DNA from: Bog-756 sp963745955
Lineage (GTDB): Bacteria; Actinomycetota; Acidimicrobiia; Acidimicrobiales; RAAP-2
Reading direction: 5' to 3'
DNA: 64,000 nt
Assembly (NCBI GenBank): GCA_963745955.1
Contig: CAVUZI010000007.1
Span: forward strand, 62,001 to 126,000
Positions 23,995-32,690 of this stretch are shown one piece after another (position 1 is the first letter of the stretch; each line of letters opens with the position of its first letter). Position numbers and translations under genes: made by a program. The notes below the pieces were generated by a model. It was not told the origin of the DNA, did not search any database, and saw only the letters and a list, made by a program, of their open reading frames with translations.

Positions 23995-24213
23995 CTACTG
24001 CTCGCCCTGGGGGTTCGTGGCCTTGCGGGCGAAGAGCCAGTAGACGAGCGCGTTGCCCATCTGCACCGCACTGGCGGCACGCCACACCCACTTCGGGCCA
24101 CGGATCTCGTCCGGCTGTCGATGCCCGATGTCCCGCCACGTGAGGGCGGCCACGACCACATGTGCGGCAATCAGCGCAGCGAGGAGTTTCGGGTCGAGTT
24201 TGCGCCGGACCAC
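23995..24213 (-). CDS. Small conserved membrane protein (phospholipase D N-terminal-like)
   Basis: The product is 72 residues, start GTG. A membrane helix (LLAALIAAHVVVAALTW) is followed by RDIGHRQPDEIRGPKWVWR and a second short helix. The R-D-x-x-R-R-x...R-G-x-K-x-x-W-R pattern is seen in small actinobacterial proteins resembling the membrane anchor of phospholipase D nucleases. A CACACT hexamer six bases before the GTG suggests leaderless expression. Function is unknown. Confidence 0.7.
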   Translation of the reverse strand: MVRRKLDPKLLAALIAAHVVVAALTWRDIGHRQPDEIRGPKWVWRAASAVQMGNALVYWLFARKATNPQGEQ

Positions 24214-24311
24214 GGTGCCAGTGTGTCACAGGGCGGCTCCCCTTCTGCCGCCGCCCCTCCCCCGTCGCGGCCGCTCGCTCATTCGGGCCGGGGGGTCCGA
24301 CCGGGCAGAAC

Positions 24312-24665
24312 TCAGGGAGAGTCGACCAGTGCCGTCGGATGCTTGGGCTGGTACAGGCCCAGGCGGCCGCCACCGGGAAGATGGATCTTCGTCACCGAAC
24401 CCCACCTCTCCTCTTCCACCTCCGAGCACCGGACGCCCTTGGCCAGGAGAGCCGCCATCTCGGCGCCGAGGTCGTCGCACATGAGATACAACTCGTGCAC
24501 GCCATCTTCGTCGGCAGGATGTACGGCCAACTCCGCTGGAGGCAGCGTGAAGATCAGCCAATCATGACCGGCGTCGACCGATGGATATCCGAGCACATCC
24601 CGGAAGAACGCCCGATCGGCGGCGGCGTCCCTGCTGTAGACGATCACGTGAGCACCGAAGACCAT
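24312..24665 (-). CDS. VOC family protein
   Basis: ATG 24663-24665 is preceded by GAGGAGGGCGACC; the product is 117 residues, one VOC domain. It begins FGAHVIVYSRDAAADRAFFRDVLG, continues with a second module VHELYLMCDDLGAEMAALL and ends GGGRLGLYQPKHP. The residue at the first ligand position is His (GAHVI). Such single-domain proteins bind metals or small hydrophobic compounds. It lies 118 bp downstream of the broken TIGR03084-like gene on the same strand. Confidence 0.85.
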   Translation of the reverse strand: MVFGAHVIVYSRDAAADRAFFRDVLGYPSVDAGHDWLIFTLPPAELAVHPADEDGVHELYLMCDDLGAEMAALLAKGVRCSEVEEERWGSVTKIHLPGGGRLGLYQPKHPTALVDSP

Positions 24666-24782
24666 GGTCGCCCTCCTCGAGCCGGGGTGTTCGCCCGCCG
24701 ATCCTGCCACAAGGTGGCGATGGGACGGAGGCGGCGTGCACTGTGTCGAGGCCCCGAGGACTCGGCCGGCCACAGCGACGAC

Positions 24783-25030
24783 CTATGCGTACGTCCGCAC
24801 CAGGGCCAGGACGTCGCCGACATCCGGGCCTTCCCCGCTCAGCGTCGTGGTCGCGGGGTCGAGTCGCCTGGCCGCGACGGCACAGAGGTCGACCGCGGAC
24901 CCTTGGATGGTCGTGACCGCGGGCTCGTCCGGGAGGAACTCCCACTGTTGGCCGGACGGCCCGACAAGGCGGAAGGCCACCGGACCGCTCATGGTGAGGC
25001 CCGACAAGGCGAAGGCGTACGGCAGCGCGC
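24783..25030 (-). pseudogene. C-terminal remnant of a TIGR03084-like (mycothiol-dependent/DinB-fold) protein
   Basis: The minus-strand frame ending at 24783 reads ALPYAFALSGL, then PVAFRLVGPSGQQWEF, AVTTIQGSAVDLCAVAARR and a TTLSGEGPDVGDVL tail. This is the C-terminal half of the TIGR03084 metal-binding/maleylpyruvate-isomerase-like family. Ahead of ALPYAF the frame no longer resembles the family and runs into the plus-strand repeat remnant. The N-terminal domain (usually about 170 residues) is therefore missing. Family assignment rests on recognition of this C-terminal pattern. Confidence 0.6.
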
Positions 25031-25382
25031 CGATGGCGGCGTGTTCTCCTACGGGCCCGGGGCGGCGTTCTACGGTTCCATGGGCGGCCTGCACCTCAAC
25101 CAGCCGGTCGTCGGGATGGCAGTGGATCCGTCAACCGGGGGCTACTGGCTGGTGGCCAAGGATGGTGGCGTCTTCAGCTTCGACGCCCCGTTCCTGGGTT
25201 CGATGGGGGGCACTCCGCTCAATGCGCCGGTCGTCGGCATCGCTGCCGCGCCCACCGGCGACGGCTACTACCTGGTGGCATCCGACGGCGGTATCTTCGC
25301 CTTCGGGCCGGGAGCCACCTTCCAAGGGTCGGCCGGCGACCTCAAGCTCGCCGAGCCGGTCGTCGGGATGTCGCTCGGCTGA
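25028..25382 (+). pseudogene. C-terminal remnant of a secreted propeller-like repeat protein
   Basis: From about 25028 the plus strand reads ADGGVFSYGPGAAFYGSMGG, HLNQPVVGMAVDPSTGGYWLV, then two more units of the same kind (about 45-residue repeats VAxDGGxFxFG...NxPVVGxA) and a TGA at 25380-25382. Such repeats are common in secreted acidimicrobial proteins. No start codon, signal peptide or preceding domain is present: upstream DNA belongs to the antisense TIGR03084 remnant. A GTG at 25040 is in frame but would yield only a fragment. Confidence 0.65.
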
Positions 25383-25624
25383 GCCGGCCTACCGACCAAC
25401 CGGACACTCGATGATCCCGCTCGCTCGAAGGGCGGAGCTCCGCACGGCCCGTCGCCGGTGACGTGGCAGTGCACGATCAGGAGACCGGTGTGCTCACCGA
25501 GGCCTGGCGAACGTTGATCGAGGCTGGTCTCGCGGCCGCTCCCGACTGATTCAGGGACTCTCGATCGTCGTGCCTGTCCCACCGTAGTTGTGGGATCATC
25601 GACCGATACCCTCGGAGGCAAGAC
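25383..25624. other. Gap without a recognised gene
   Basis: This stretch of about 240 bp holds a short open frame ending TLIEAGLAAAPD-stop near 25548 with no start or family that can be assigned. A TACCCT hexamer near 25609 and GGAGG before ATG 25625 probably serve the next gene. Confidence 0.4.
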
Positions 25625-26500
25625 ATGGCCCAGCCCAAGCCGCCCCAAGATGCCGTCAAGGCTGCGGAAGACCTCCAGGCACAGGCGGACGCTCACGGAT
25701 GGATGCACACCATCGACCTGGGCAATGGAGTGGTCACCAAGGGCCACGGGGTTCACTGGCACGGTCCGGAGACGTTTCCGGATTTTGCGGGCCGAAGCGT
25801 TCTCGATATCGGAGCTTGGGACGGGTACTACTCATTTCTGGCCGAGCGACACGGAGCCAGCCGCGTCGTGGCCCTGGACCACTACGCCTGGGGCGTGGAT
25901 GTCAATGCCCGAAACGACTATTGGGCGGAGTGCCTCGCCACGGGGACGCTCCCCGATCACTCACGAGATCTGACCGACTTCTGGGCGCCCGAGCTCCCGG
26001 GTCGGTGCGCCTTCCGGTTCGCACGCGAGGTGCTCGGATCCAACGTCGAAGAGACCGTCGGTGACTTCGCCACGATGGACGTCGGATCCCTCGGCGTCTT
26101 CGACATCGTTCTCTTCTTGGGTGTCCTCTACCACCTGAGGGACCCGCTCGGATGCATGGAGAGGGTGCGGGCCGTCACCTCGGACGTCGCCGTCATCGAG
26201 ACCGAGGCGGTTCATCTGGAGGGTCATGACGATGCCTCGCTCCTGCAGCTTCATGCCGGAAATGAATTGCGGGGCGACTTCGGAAATTGGTACGTGCCCA
26301 CCATCCAGGGCCTGCACAGCCTCTGCCGTGCCGCCGGCTTTTCATCGGTCAGAACCATCGTCGGTCCTCCGAGCGCACCTCCTGTGGAACCGGAATCCCT
26401 GAGCGAGAGGATGAGACGTCGGGTCGCGGGAGTCCCCCGGCGGGAACGTCCTTGCCCGCCGTCGGCCAACTATCGGGCGGTCGTGCACGCGTTCGCCTGA
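25625..26500 (+). CDS. CmoB-like class I methyltransferase
   Basis: The product has 291 residues, and GGAGGCAAGAC precedes the ATG. FPDFAGRSVLDIGAWDGYYS, then ERHGASRVVALDHYAWG, is the SAM-binding site of the tRNA wobble-uridine CmoB/DUF1698 group, where W-D-G-Y-Y-S is diagnostic. VFDIVLFLGVLYHLRDPLG follows. A methyltransferase acting on tRNA wobble carboxymethoxyuridine is one possibility, but no CmoA is seen, and many actinobacterial members act on small molecules instead. It is a single gene. Confidence 0.85.
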   Translation: MAQPKPPQDAVKAAEDLQAQADAHGWMHTIDLGNGVVTKGHGVHWHGPETFPDFAGRSVLDIGAWDGYYSFLAERHGASRVVALDHYAWGVDVNARNDYWAECLATGTLPDHSRDLTDFWAPELPGRCAFRFAREVLGSNVEETVGDFATMDVGSLGVFDIVLFLGVLYHLRDPLGCMERVRAVTSDVAVIETEAVHLEGHDDASLLQLHAGNELRGDFGNWYVPTIQGLHSLCRAAGFSSVRTIVGPPSAPPVEPESLSERMRRRVAGVPRRERPCPPSANYRAVVHAFA

Positions 26501-26604
26501 ACCGTCGTTGCCGAATCTCGATGGCGGCGGGAGCCTTGCGGATGGATGATCGTTGCGTCGCCCTTGTCGCCCGGGACGTGACCGGCGGTAGCTGTAGTGA
26601 CTGG

Positions 26605-27006
26605 CTATGCCTTCACTTCGACCTCGGCACGAGCGAAGACCTCGAGGAGGTGCTCTGCCCGGCAGTTGATCGGGGCCCACACGAACAATTCGGAGTTGGT
26701 CAGGTTGCCGAGCAGGACGTGTTGGTCTGTGGATCGCTCCAATAACTCGGCATGGAGGTCGAGGGCACCTCCGCCCAACGATGATCGATGCTCGAGTCGG
26801 ACCCACTCGAATTCGCTCCACAGATACTGCACCGTTTCGAGTAGGTCGCCGCCCGTCACGAAGAAGTTCACGTAGTCCGACGTGGCAACAGCACGATCGT
26901 CCACGTGAAATTCGCCTTCTGTCACCGTCGTCAGCAGGCCCTCGATCCAACCCGCCGAGGTGAGAAGGTGGCGCACCTTGCCTCGGTCTGGCTCCCGTTT
27001 CGGCAC
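26605..27006 (-). CDS. Hypothetical protein, 133 residues
   Basis: The GTG start follows TAACCT by six bases, a leaderless arrangement. The sequence has an N-terminal basic stretch, GWIEGLLTTVTEGEFHVDD, a hydrophobic strand pair near 50-75 and a C-terminal helix (CRAEHLLEVFARAEVEVKA). It looks like a compact cytosolic alpha/beta protein without any recognised motif. Base composition is less GC-rich than the flanks, compatible with transfer or low expression. Confidence 0.6.
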   Translation of the reverse strand: MPKREPDRGKVRHLLTSAGWIEGLLTTVTEGEFHVDDRAVATSDYVNFFVTGGDLLETVQYLWSEFEWVRLEHRSSLGGGALDLHAELLERSTDQHVLLGNLTNSELFVWAPINCRAEHLLEVFARAEVEVKA

Positions 27007-27012
27007 GACCCA

Positions 27013-27018
27013 AGGTTA
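27013..27018 (-). promoter_or_regulatory. Leaderless -10 element (TAACCT) for the 133-residue gene
   Basis: On the minus strand TAACCT is followed by TGGGTC and then the GTG start codon. Confidence 0.5.
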
Positions 27019-27042
27019 CCGAAGCTGCCTCGTGTTCACGGG

Positions 27043-27231
27043 TCATTGCCCGCTGACGACAGGCACAGAGACGGGGCGCCCGGGCCCGGCCGCCTGGAAC
27101 TGCCGGGCGGCTATGCCGATGCTCTCGATCAGCGCGTCGGGGTAGCGGGGTCGAGCCCGGTCGTAGCGTTCGGCGTCCGAGCCGAACGACTCCGCTACCT
27201 CTCGAGCTCGATGGGCCTCCTGTGGTTCAGG
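27043..27231 (-). pseudogene. N-terminal remnant of a class I methyltransferase
   Basis: The minus frame ending at 27043 contains REVAESFGSDAERYDRARP, RYPDALIESI, then GIAARQFQAAG. In intact relatives the segment between them (ending VLDVGCGT) carries the SAM-binding motif; here it is deleted and the two pieces are joined. After GIAARQFQAAG the frame ends within about 14 residues. Both an internal deletion and a truncation are therefore present. No start codon with a signal precedes the remnant. Confidence 0.55.
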
Positions 27232-27602
27232 TCCGCACGGATGCTCTGTCGGCACGGGTCGTATCGTACGAGGGCGGCAACGACACCAGCGCGAAGGCCG
27301 TTCTCGTCCTGGCCGGTGGGCCCGTCCGTGGTCACCCGCATCGGTCGTCATTGCCGAAGCCGTCAGCCGCCGGCCGAGGGTGTGCCCGAAGATGCGTGAG
27401 GGTCCTACCGCATCACGCGTATCCCAACGGGTGCGTCCCGATGGTCAGGGTACAAAGTCCCTTTTGACTGGATCAGGCGTCGAGCAAGGGTCGCACCCAG
27501 GGGAAGTGGGACGTTCGGCCCTACCCGCAAAGCCGGTCCCTGCCCCACGATGAGAGGAGTGCCCGACACTGGGCAACATCCAACGCACAAAGGGAGCAAG
27601 TA
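27232..27602. other. Gap of about 370 bp without a recognised gene
   Basis: No coding pattern matching a family is seen. The last part carries the Shine-Dalgarno (AAGGGAGCAAG) of the 39-residue membrane gene at 27603, and the rest looks non-coding. Confidence 0.4.
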
Positions 27603-27722
27603 ATGAAGCGAAAGCTATTCGACATGCTGGCCAGCTTCATCGGCTTGGCCATGGTCATCGTCCTGGTCGTGGCCGGTGGCTTGCTTATGTGGGGTTACAG
27701 CTTTGCCAACTCGAATATCTGA
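27603..27722 (+). CDS. 39-residue membrane peptide, paralogue of the next gene's N-terminus
   Basis: ATG 27603 is preceded by AAGGGAGCAAGTA. The product begins MKRKLFDMLASFIG and ends WGYSFANSNI: a positively charged start, one membrane helix, then a conserved F-A-N-S-N motif. It matches the first 40 residues of the 192-residue protein encoded at 27777 (MRRKTFDAILTAVG ... WAYSFANSNV). Small versus full-length paralogues in tandem suggest a mini-subunit for the larger protein. Function is unknown. Confidence 0.65.
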   Translation: MKRKLFDMLASFIGLAMVIVLVVAGGLLMWGYSFANSNI

Positions 27723-27776
27723 AACGACACCCTTCTTTGCGATCCCTGCCAATGACAATGAAACGAGGATATTGCC

Positions 27777-28355
27777 TTGCGACGTAAAACCTTTGATGCC
27801 ATCTTGACTGCCGTGGGTGCGGGCCTGACCGTCTTTCTGATTGTGGTGGGCGGACTTGGACTTTGGGCCTACAGCTTCGCAAACTCCAATGTCCACAATC
27901 AGCTAGTGGAGCAACAGATCACCTTCCCGCCGCAGGCAGCCTTCGCCCATGCTGCTGTGGGCACGGAAATCACCCCGAGCATGATCCCGGTGATTTCGCA
28001 ATACGCCGGACAGCCGTTGGTGACAGGTAAGCAGGCCGAGGCGTACGCTGACCACTTCATCGCCGTACACCTCCAGGAGATCGGCGGCGGTAAGACATAC
28101 TCTCAGCTGTCAGCAGCGGCCCTGGCGCTTCCCAAGGGGTCGCCTGCGTACACCAAAGCCGAAGCCACCGTTCAGACGGTGTTCCAGGGCACAACGCTAC
28201 GTGGTCTGCTACTTGAGGCTTACGCCTTCTGGCAGATGGGCCAGATCGCCCTCTTCGCCTCCATTGCCTGCTTCGTCTTGGCTGCCATCATGCTGGTCTT
28301 CACGATCCTCGGCTTCGTCCACCTGCGCAGGGTGCCTGCTGATCAGGAACTCTGA
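27777..28355 (+). CDS. Two-helix membrane protein with extracytoplasmic domain, unknown function
   Basis: TTG start preceded by ACGAGGAT; 192 residues. One membrane helix at about 10-30 is followed by an F-A-N-S-N-V motif, an extracytoplasmic domain of about 100 residues (EQQITFPPQAAF, GTEITPSMIP, HLQEIGGGKTYSQLS) and a C-terminal helix at about 160-182, with a short basic tail. This actinobacterial family is frequently annotated as LigA-like ring-opening dioxygenase, which its sequence does not support. A hairpin terminator follows at 28390. Confidence 0.75.
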   Translation: MRRKTFDAILTAVGAGLTVFLIVVGGLGLWAYSFANSNVHNQLVEQQITFPPQAAFAHAAVGTEITPSMIPVISQYAGQPLVTGKQAEAYADHFIAVHLQEIGGGKTYSQLSAAALALPKGSPAYTKAEATVQTVFQGTTLRGLLLEAYAFWQMGQIALFASIACFVLAAIMLVFTILGFVHLRRVPADQEL

Positions 28356-28389
28356 GCGGGAAAATCGCAAGGTCACCGAATGGAGAAAC

Positions 28390-28422
28390 GCCCACCGGAC
28401 CATCAAGCCGGTGGGCCTTTCT
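28390..28422 (+). terminator. Rho-independent terminator
   Basis: GCCCACCGG-ACCATCAAG-CCGGTGGGC is a perfect 9-bp stem, followed by CTTTCT. It ends the two-gene membrane-protein unit. Confidence 0.8.
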
Positions 28423-28438
28423 CATTGGCTCGACCTTG

Positions 28439-28529
28439 CGCTAGGAGGAAAAGGGGTCCGGCCGTTGACCTGGCCCTCTGGTCAGGGCATGTAGAGCGGA
28501 CCGGCCACCCCGTTCTTAGGCTCCTAGCG
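28439..28529. repeat. Nested inverted repeats
   Basis: The outer arms CGCTAGGAG (28439-28447) and CTCCTAGCG (28521-28529) are perfect. Within them GGGGTCCGGCC/GGACCGGCC-type and TGACC/GGTCA pairs can form further stems. It lies between convergent transcription units. It may be a structured RNA, a small non-autonomous element or a bidirectional terminator. Confidence 0.5.
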
Positions 28530-28634
28530 AAGGGTTTACCGGTACCGTGGTGACCGGCCCGCACACCGGTTATCGCGCCGGTCCCTGGCCCGGTCAACCC
28601 TGGTCATTCCAGGTCCGACCCTGATCAATGGCCT

Positions 28635-28955
28635 TTAGCAGTACGGGCACACCCAACTCGTCCAGTCTGGAATGGCCGGATGGACCTTGTTATCGGGAGG
28701 GCTGAAATCGTGGTAGTTCTTGCACTCTTTCTCGAATGCCGCCTTTTCGGAGTCGGCGTAGCTGTACTTGAACGAGGTGTATCGGTCGACCCAGTCTTTG
28801 ATGCGACCAGGAAGATCACTATCTGACCTCCCGACGTAGGTCACAATAAACTTGCCGTCATCTTTATCCACCCTACCGAGCGCATAGTGCCCGGCCTGGA
28901 CCTTCTTAACCTCACGGTCGACCGCTACCACCGTCAGGTCAAACGGTCCCTCCAT
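28635..28955 (-). CDS. Small GIY-YIG-like protein, unknown function
   Basis: The product is 106 residues from ATG 28953-28955; a longer start at 28997 is possible but has no better signal. YVGRSDSDLPGRIKDWV resembles the second half of a GIY-YIG nuclease core (Y-V-G-R-S...L..R). YTSFKYSYADSEKAAFEKEC and KNYHDFSPPDNKVHPAIP complete a conserved unit ending W-V-C-P-Y-C. The two cysteines at the end may bind metal. The family occurs sporadically, often on mobile DNA. Catalytic activity is uncertain. Confidence 0.6.
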   Translation of the reverse strand: MEGPFDLTVVAVDREVKKVQAGHYALGRVDKDDGKFIVTYVGRSDSDLPGRIKDWVDRYTSFKYSYADSEKAAFEKECKNYHDFSPPDNKVHPAIPDWTSWVCPYC

Positions 28956-29099
28956 TCCCAAAGTCGCCACTTCCCACCTCCATGAGCATCGCAACATTTC
29001 GTTGAGCCTTCCGCCACTCTAGACCCGAACGCATGTTCGATGTTGCCGCAGAAGTTCCAGGTCGAGACAGTGCTATCCACCAGCTGTAGGGTGGTGCCG

Positions 29100-29294
29100 A
29101 TGACCGTTGCCGACCGAGAGATCCGTGACCCAATCTCCAAAGGACGTGTCTTGCTCGTGAAGCAGGGAAACATGCCGTTCGCTCAACTTGGTGATCAGGT
29201 AGTTGTCTCAGGTGAACGATGCACAGTGCCTGAAACCAGCGGTGACACCTACATCACGCTGCTTCCAGAGCGCCGAGACTTTCCTTCCGGCTGA
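29100..29294 (+). CDS. Small hypothetical protein, 64 residues
   Basis: ATG 29100 lies seven bases after TAGGGT, fitting a leaderless promoter. The protein contains RDPISKGRVLLVKQGNM and a series of short beta strands (VVVSGERCTV, TYITLLPER), suggesting a small beta-barrel. No family is recognised. The coding status rests on the start signal and the plausible composition only. Confidence 0.42.
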   Translation: MTVADREIRDPISKGRVLLVKQGNMPFAQLGDQVVVSGERCTVPETSGDTYITLLPERRDFPSG

Positions 29295-29606
29295 CCAGGG
29301 TGGGGCTCGATGCTTCAAACGCTCATGCGGATTGGCAATGGTGGCATCGTTCACGCCGAGAAGAACCCTGGTCTAGCTGTCTGTGGTGAGCGGTCCGTAC
29401 GCTCGCGGTAGGGTGATACTTCCGACATTCACTGCCAGGGATGGTGGACCACCCGGGGAATCGGGTCGGGGGCGCAACGGTCACGAGGCGAGCCGGGGTC
29501 GGCAGTTCGTCAATTTTGGCGATGATGCAACGGCTGTTGCGCACTAACGTGCCGCGATGTGCGGAAGGGCATGCGGTGGGGTGGTCGTCGGCAGGTCGAG
29601 GACGCG

Positions 29607-32600
29607 GTGCGCCAACAACGGAACGGGCTGACAATTCGCCTCTTCGGGACCTTGACAGTGCTGGCCGCGTCAGTGCTCGGGTCCGGTCTGTGGTCTATCG
29701 CCATACCGACAGCCGTGCTCGGACCGGCCACCGCAGGTGCCGATACACCGGTCTTCGACATCACCTGCACCGGGATCCCCTCTGTCGGGACGGCCACGTT
29801 CCCGACCACCATCACCGGGTCCATTCCGGCAGCTATCGCCAACCAATCGAGCTTCACGGTCGCGGGTCATGACTGGCACGTCACCATTCCGGTCAGCGTC
29901 ACCGACGTCATCGACAGCATCTACGGCGTCGGCGCCAGCGTCAGCTCCACCGTCACCACGACGATCGACGCCACCGGCACCATGGAGGGTTCGGAGTCCG
30001 AGACGGTCACGTTCGGAGCCACGGCAAGTCCCAGCCCCGGGAACTCGTTCCAGCTGACCGGGACTCCGGCGTCGGCCCCAACCTTCACCGGGACCGGCGC
30101 CGACGTGTCGGTCACTCCCGGTGTCACCATCAGCGCGTTCGACATCTTCGTCAATTCGAACCCGATCTCCCCGTTTCCGTGTACGACACCCACCCCCCCG
30201 CCGGTCATCGCCTCCGCAGTTGGGGTGCACGACCCCATTGCCTACGCCACCGGTCCGGGTCCCAACACGATCACCCCGATCGACACGGCGACCGGCACGA
30301 CGGACCCCTCGTTCCAGTTCAACGAGGCCGAGCCGGCTGACATCGTCATCACGCCCAACGGTGCCACCGCTTACGTCAGTGGGATCCCCGGAGACGTGTG
30401 GCCGGTCGATCTGGCCACAGACACGGAGGGGAGCTCGATCACGGCAGGAACCAGCCTCGCCATCACCCCGAACGGGACGACCGTCTATACGACCGACTCG
30501 ACCGACGCCTCGGTGATCCCGATCGATACGGCGACCAACACGGCAGAGACCCCGATCAGCGTCGGGAACGGCCCTGATGCCATCGCCGTCACCCCCAACG
30601 GCACCACTGCCTACGTGGCCAATAACGGAGACGACACGGTCACGCCGATCAACACCGCCTCCGACACGGCGGGAACCCCGATCAACGTCGGGAGTGAGCC
30701 CCATGATCTGTCGGTGACACCCAATGGGGCCACGGTCGAGGTGGCCAGCGTGACCGACAACAACGTGACCCCCATCGACACCGCCACCAACACGGCGGGG
30801 ACTCCGATCGGTGCCGGACTGGATCCGTGGGACATCGCCATCACCCCCGACCAGGCCCCCGTCGCCGCGTTGTCGGTGATCCCGAGTGCTGCAGGTGGCC
30901 CCACCTCCTTCGACGCCTCGGGGTCGGTGGCCCCGTCTTCGCCCATCGTCAACTACGCCTGGCACTTCGGTGATGGCAGCAGCACCACCGACACCTCCAC
31001 GCCGACCACAACCCACATCTACGCGGCGCCAGGTCCATACACGGCCACGGTGACCGAGACGGACGCGGCCGGGACCTCGACCAGCCGGGTCTTCACCGGG
31101 AAGATGATGAGCAACAACGGTGACAGCCGGGCCGTGACCTCGGCGACCTTCACCGTCCTCAGCGGGGTGGGGTCCTTCTACACTTGTGACGTGTCCGGGT
31201 TCGGGACCGCCGACGTCCCCGTGGTGGTGAACGAGTCACCGGCGCCACCGTCGAGCATCGATGCCGGAGGGACCTTCTCGACCGATCCGACCGCGCAGCT
31301 CGCCGTCCCGGCGTCGGTCATCGACCACTTCATCGGCGTCGGCGCCACCTCCCTCACCATCGCATCGCAGACCACCGCCTTGGACGGTCGCTCCTCGGTC
31401 GGGGGTCCGCTGAGCGGTGCGGTCAAGCCCAACACCGAATCGGCGTCGGCCACCGACCTCCCCCAGACCGATTCCTCGCTGGTGCCTGGACTCCCCTACA
31501 TCTACCAGACCACCTACAACCCGGTGACCTGGCAGACCGGACCCGGGACGGGACCGGTCTCCTTCGTCCCCGGGGACATCGACGCCGAGGCCACCTTCGT
31601 CATCCAGGGGACGCCCACCTCCGAGTCGATCACCTGCACCCCCCCGTCCGGGGTGGGGGCCCTCGGCTCGACCACGGTGAAGCCGCCGCCGGCCAACCCC
31701 ACCCTCCAGCTGGCCTCGGCCACCCCACCGCTCCAGAACCAGGTCAGCCCGGGCACGGACGGCGGGTGGGGGGTCACCATCGCCAACACGTCCAAGGCCA
31801 CGGTCACCGGGGTATCGGCCAGCGTCAGCGTCTCCGACCTGGTGCACCCGCTCACCTACGACCTGGCGGCCATGTCGGCGTCGGGAACCAGCTGCACCGG
31901 CGCCGGGGCGGGCAAGGTGACCTGCTCGGTCGGCAGTCTGGCCGCCGGGGCCTCGGACACCCTCAACCTACTGGTCCTCACCAACGGCCTCCTCCAGGGG
32001 ACCACCATCACCGGCGCGACCACGGTCAGATCGACCAACGCCGGGTCCGATACCACCACCCTCGGGGGGTTGGGGGTGGTGGTGGTGGAGGCCGGGAACG
32101 GCACCAAGGTGGTGGCCGTCCCGGGCATCGCCGTGGCCAGTACCAAGGCCAAGCTGTCCACTTCCAGGGCCGCGGTCAGCCTCACCCTGCCCAAGGCCAA
32201 GATCAGGGTGACCAAGAAGGTGGTCACCAGGGCCGAGGCGTTGGCCCTGGCCGTCTCGAGGGCGACCGGCACCACCCTCGTCATCCCCCCGCCGGTGGCG
32301 GTGACCCTCGAGTCGCTCGCCCCATCAGCTGAGCCGGCGCTGTGCCCGCCGACCGGGTCGACCAAGTGCGAGGGCAACATCATCCAGGTGGTGGGCAACT
32401 TCTCGGCCTATACCAACAAGGCGGACCCGATCGTGGCCGTAGTGAAGTTCTTCTACGGCTCGAAGGTCCCGGCCGGCACGGTCTACTTCCTCAAGCCCAA
32501 CGGCAAGACCGTCGACAAGCTGTCCACCTGCAAGAAGACGGCGAGCGGGTACGACACCCCCTGCGTCTCCGGCAAAGAGGTGACCGGCGGATCGAAGGCC

Positions 32601-32669
32601 AACGACACGCTCTACGCCCAGGACACCGTCTACTTCACCGGCAAGGACCCGGCCATGGGCCGACGCTGA
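29607..32669 (+). CDS. Large secreted protein with YVTN-like propeller repeats and a PKD domain
   Basis: The product has about 1,020 residues; GTG 29607 is chosen (an in-frame GTG at 29559 is the alternative). A signal peptide (RLFGTLTVLAASVLG...) is followed by a beta-rich N-terminal domain. About five repeats of the type ITPNGTTAYVANNGDDTVTPI follow (residues about 230-440), matching the YVTN family of surface propellers. A PKD domain comes next (SFDASGSVAPSSPIVNYAWHF, then the FGDG motif), then a domain related to the first one, a DUF11-like section (GWGVTIANTSKATVTGVSAS) and a C-terminal Lys-rich region. Cysteine pairs at the end (CPPTGSTKCEG) could form disulfides. It is likely a surface adhesin or carbohydrate-binding protein. 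Confidence 0.85.
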   Translation: MRQQRNGLTIRLFGTLTVLAASVLGSGLWSIAIPTAVLGPATAGADTPVFDITCTGIPSVGTATFPTTITGSIPAAIANQSSFTVAGHDWHVTIPVSVTDVIDSIYGVGASVSSTVTTTIDATGTMEGSESETVTFGATASPSPGNSFQLTGTPASAPTFTGTGADVSVTPGVTISAFDIFVNSNPISPFPCTTPTPPPVIASAVGVHDPIAYATGPGPNTITPIDTATGTTDPSFQFNEAEPADIVITPNGATAYVSGIPGDVWPVDLATDTEGSSITAGTSLAITPNGTTVYTTDSTDASVIPIDTATNTAETPISVGNGPDAIAVTPNGTTAYVANNGDDTVTPINTASDTAGTPINVGSEPHDLSVTPNGATVEVASVTDNNVTPIDTATNTAGTPIGAGLDPWDIAITPDQAPVAALSVIPSAAGGPTSFDASGSVAPSSPIVNYAWHFGDGSSTTDTSTPTTTHIYAAPGPYTATVTETDAAGTSTSRVFTGKMMSNNGDSRAVTSATFTVLSGVGSFYTCDVSGFGTADVPVVVNESPAPPSSIDAGGTFSTDPTAQLAVPASVIDHFIGVGATSLTIASQTTALDGRSSVGGPLSGAVKPNTESASATDLPQTDSSLVPGLPYIYQTTYNPVTWQTGPGTGPVSFVPGDIDAEATFVIQGTPTSESITCTPPSGVGALGSTTVKPPPANPTLQLASATPPLQNQVSPGTDGGWGVTIANTSKATVTGVSASVSVSDLVHPLTYDLAAMSASGTSCTGAGAGKVTCSVGSLAAGASDTLNLLVLTNGLLQGTTITGATTVRSTNAGSDTTTLGGLGVVVVEAGNGTKVVAVPGIAVASTKAKLSTSRAAVSLTLPKAKIRVTKKVVTRAEALALAVSRATGTTLVIPPPVAVTLESLAPSAEPALCPPTGSTKCEGNIIQVVGNFSAYTNKADPIVAVVKFFYGSKVPAGTVYFLKPNGKTVDKLSTCKKTASGYDTPCVSGKEVTGGSKANDTLYAQDTVYFTGKDPAMGRR

Positions 32670-32690
32670 GGAGTCTGGGCGCCCAAGGGC

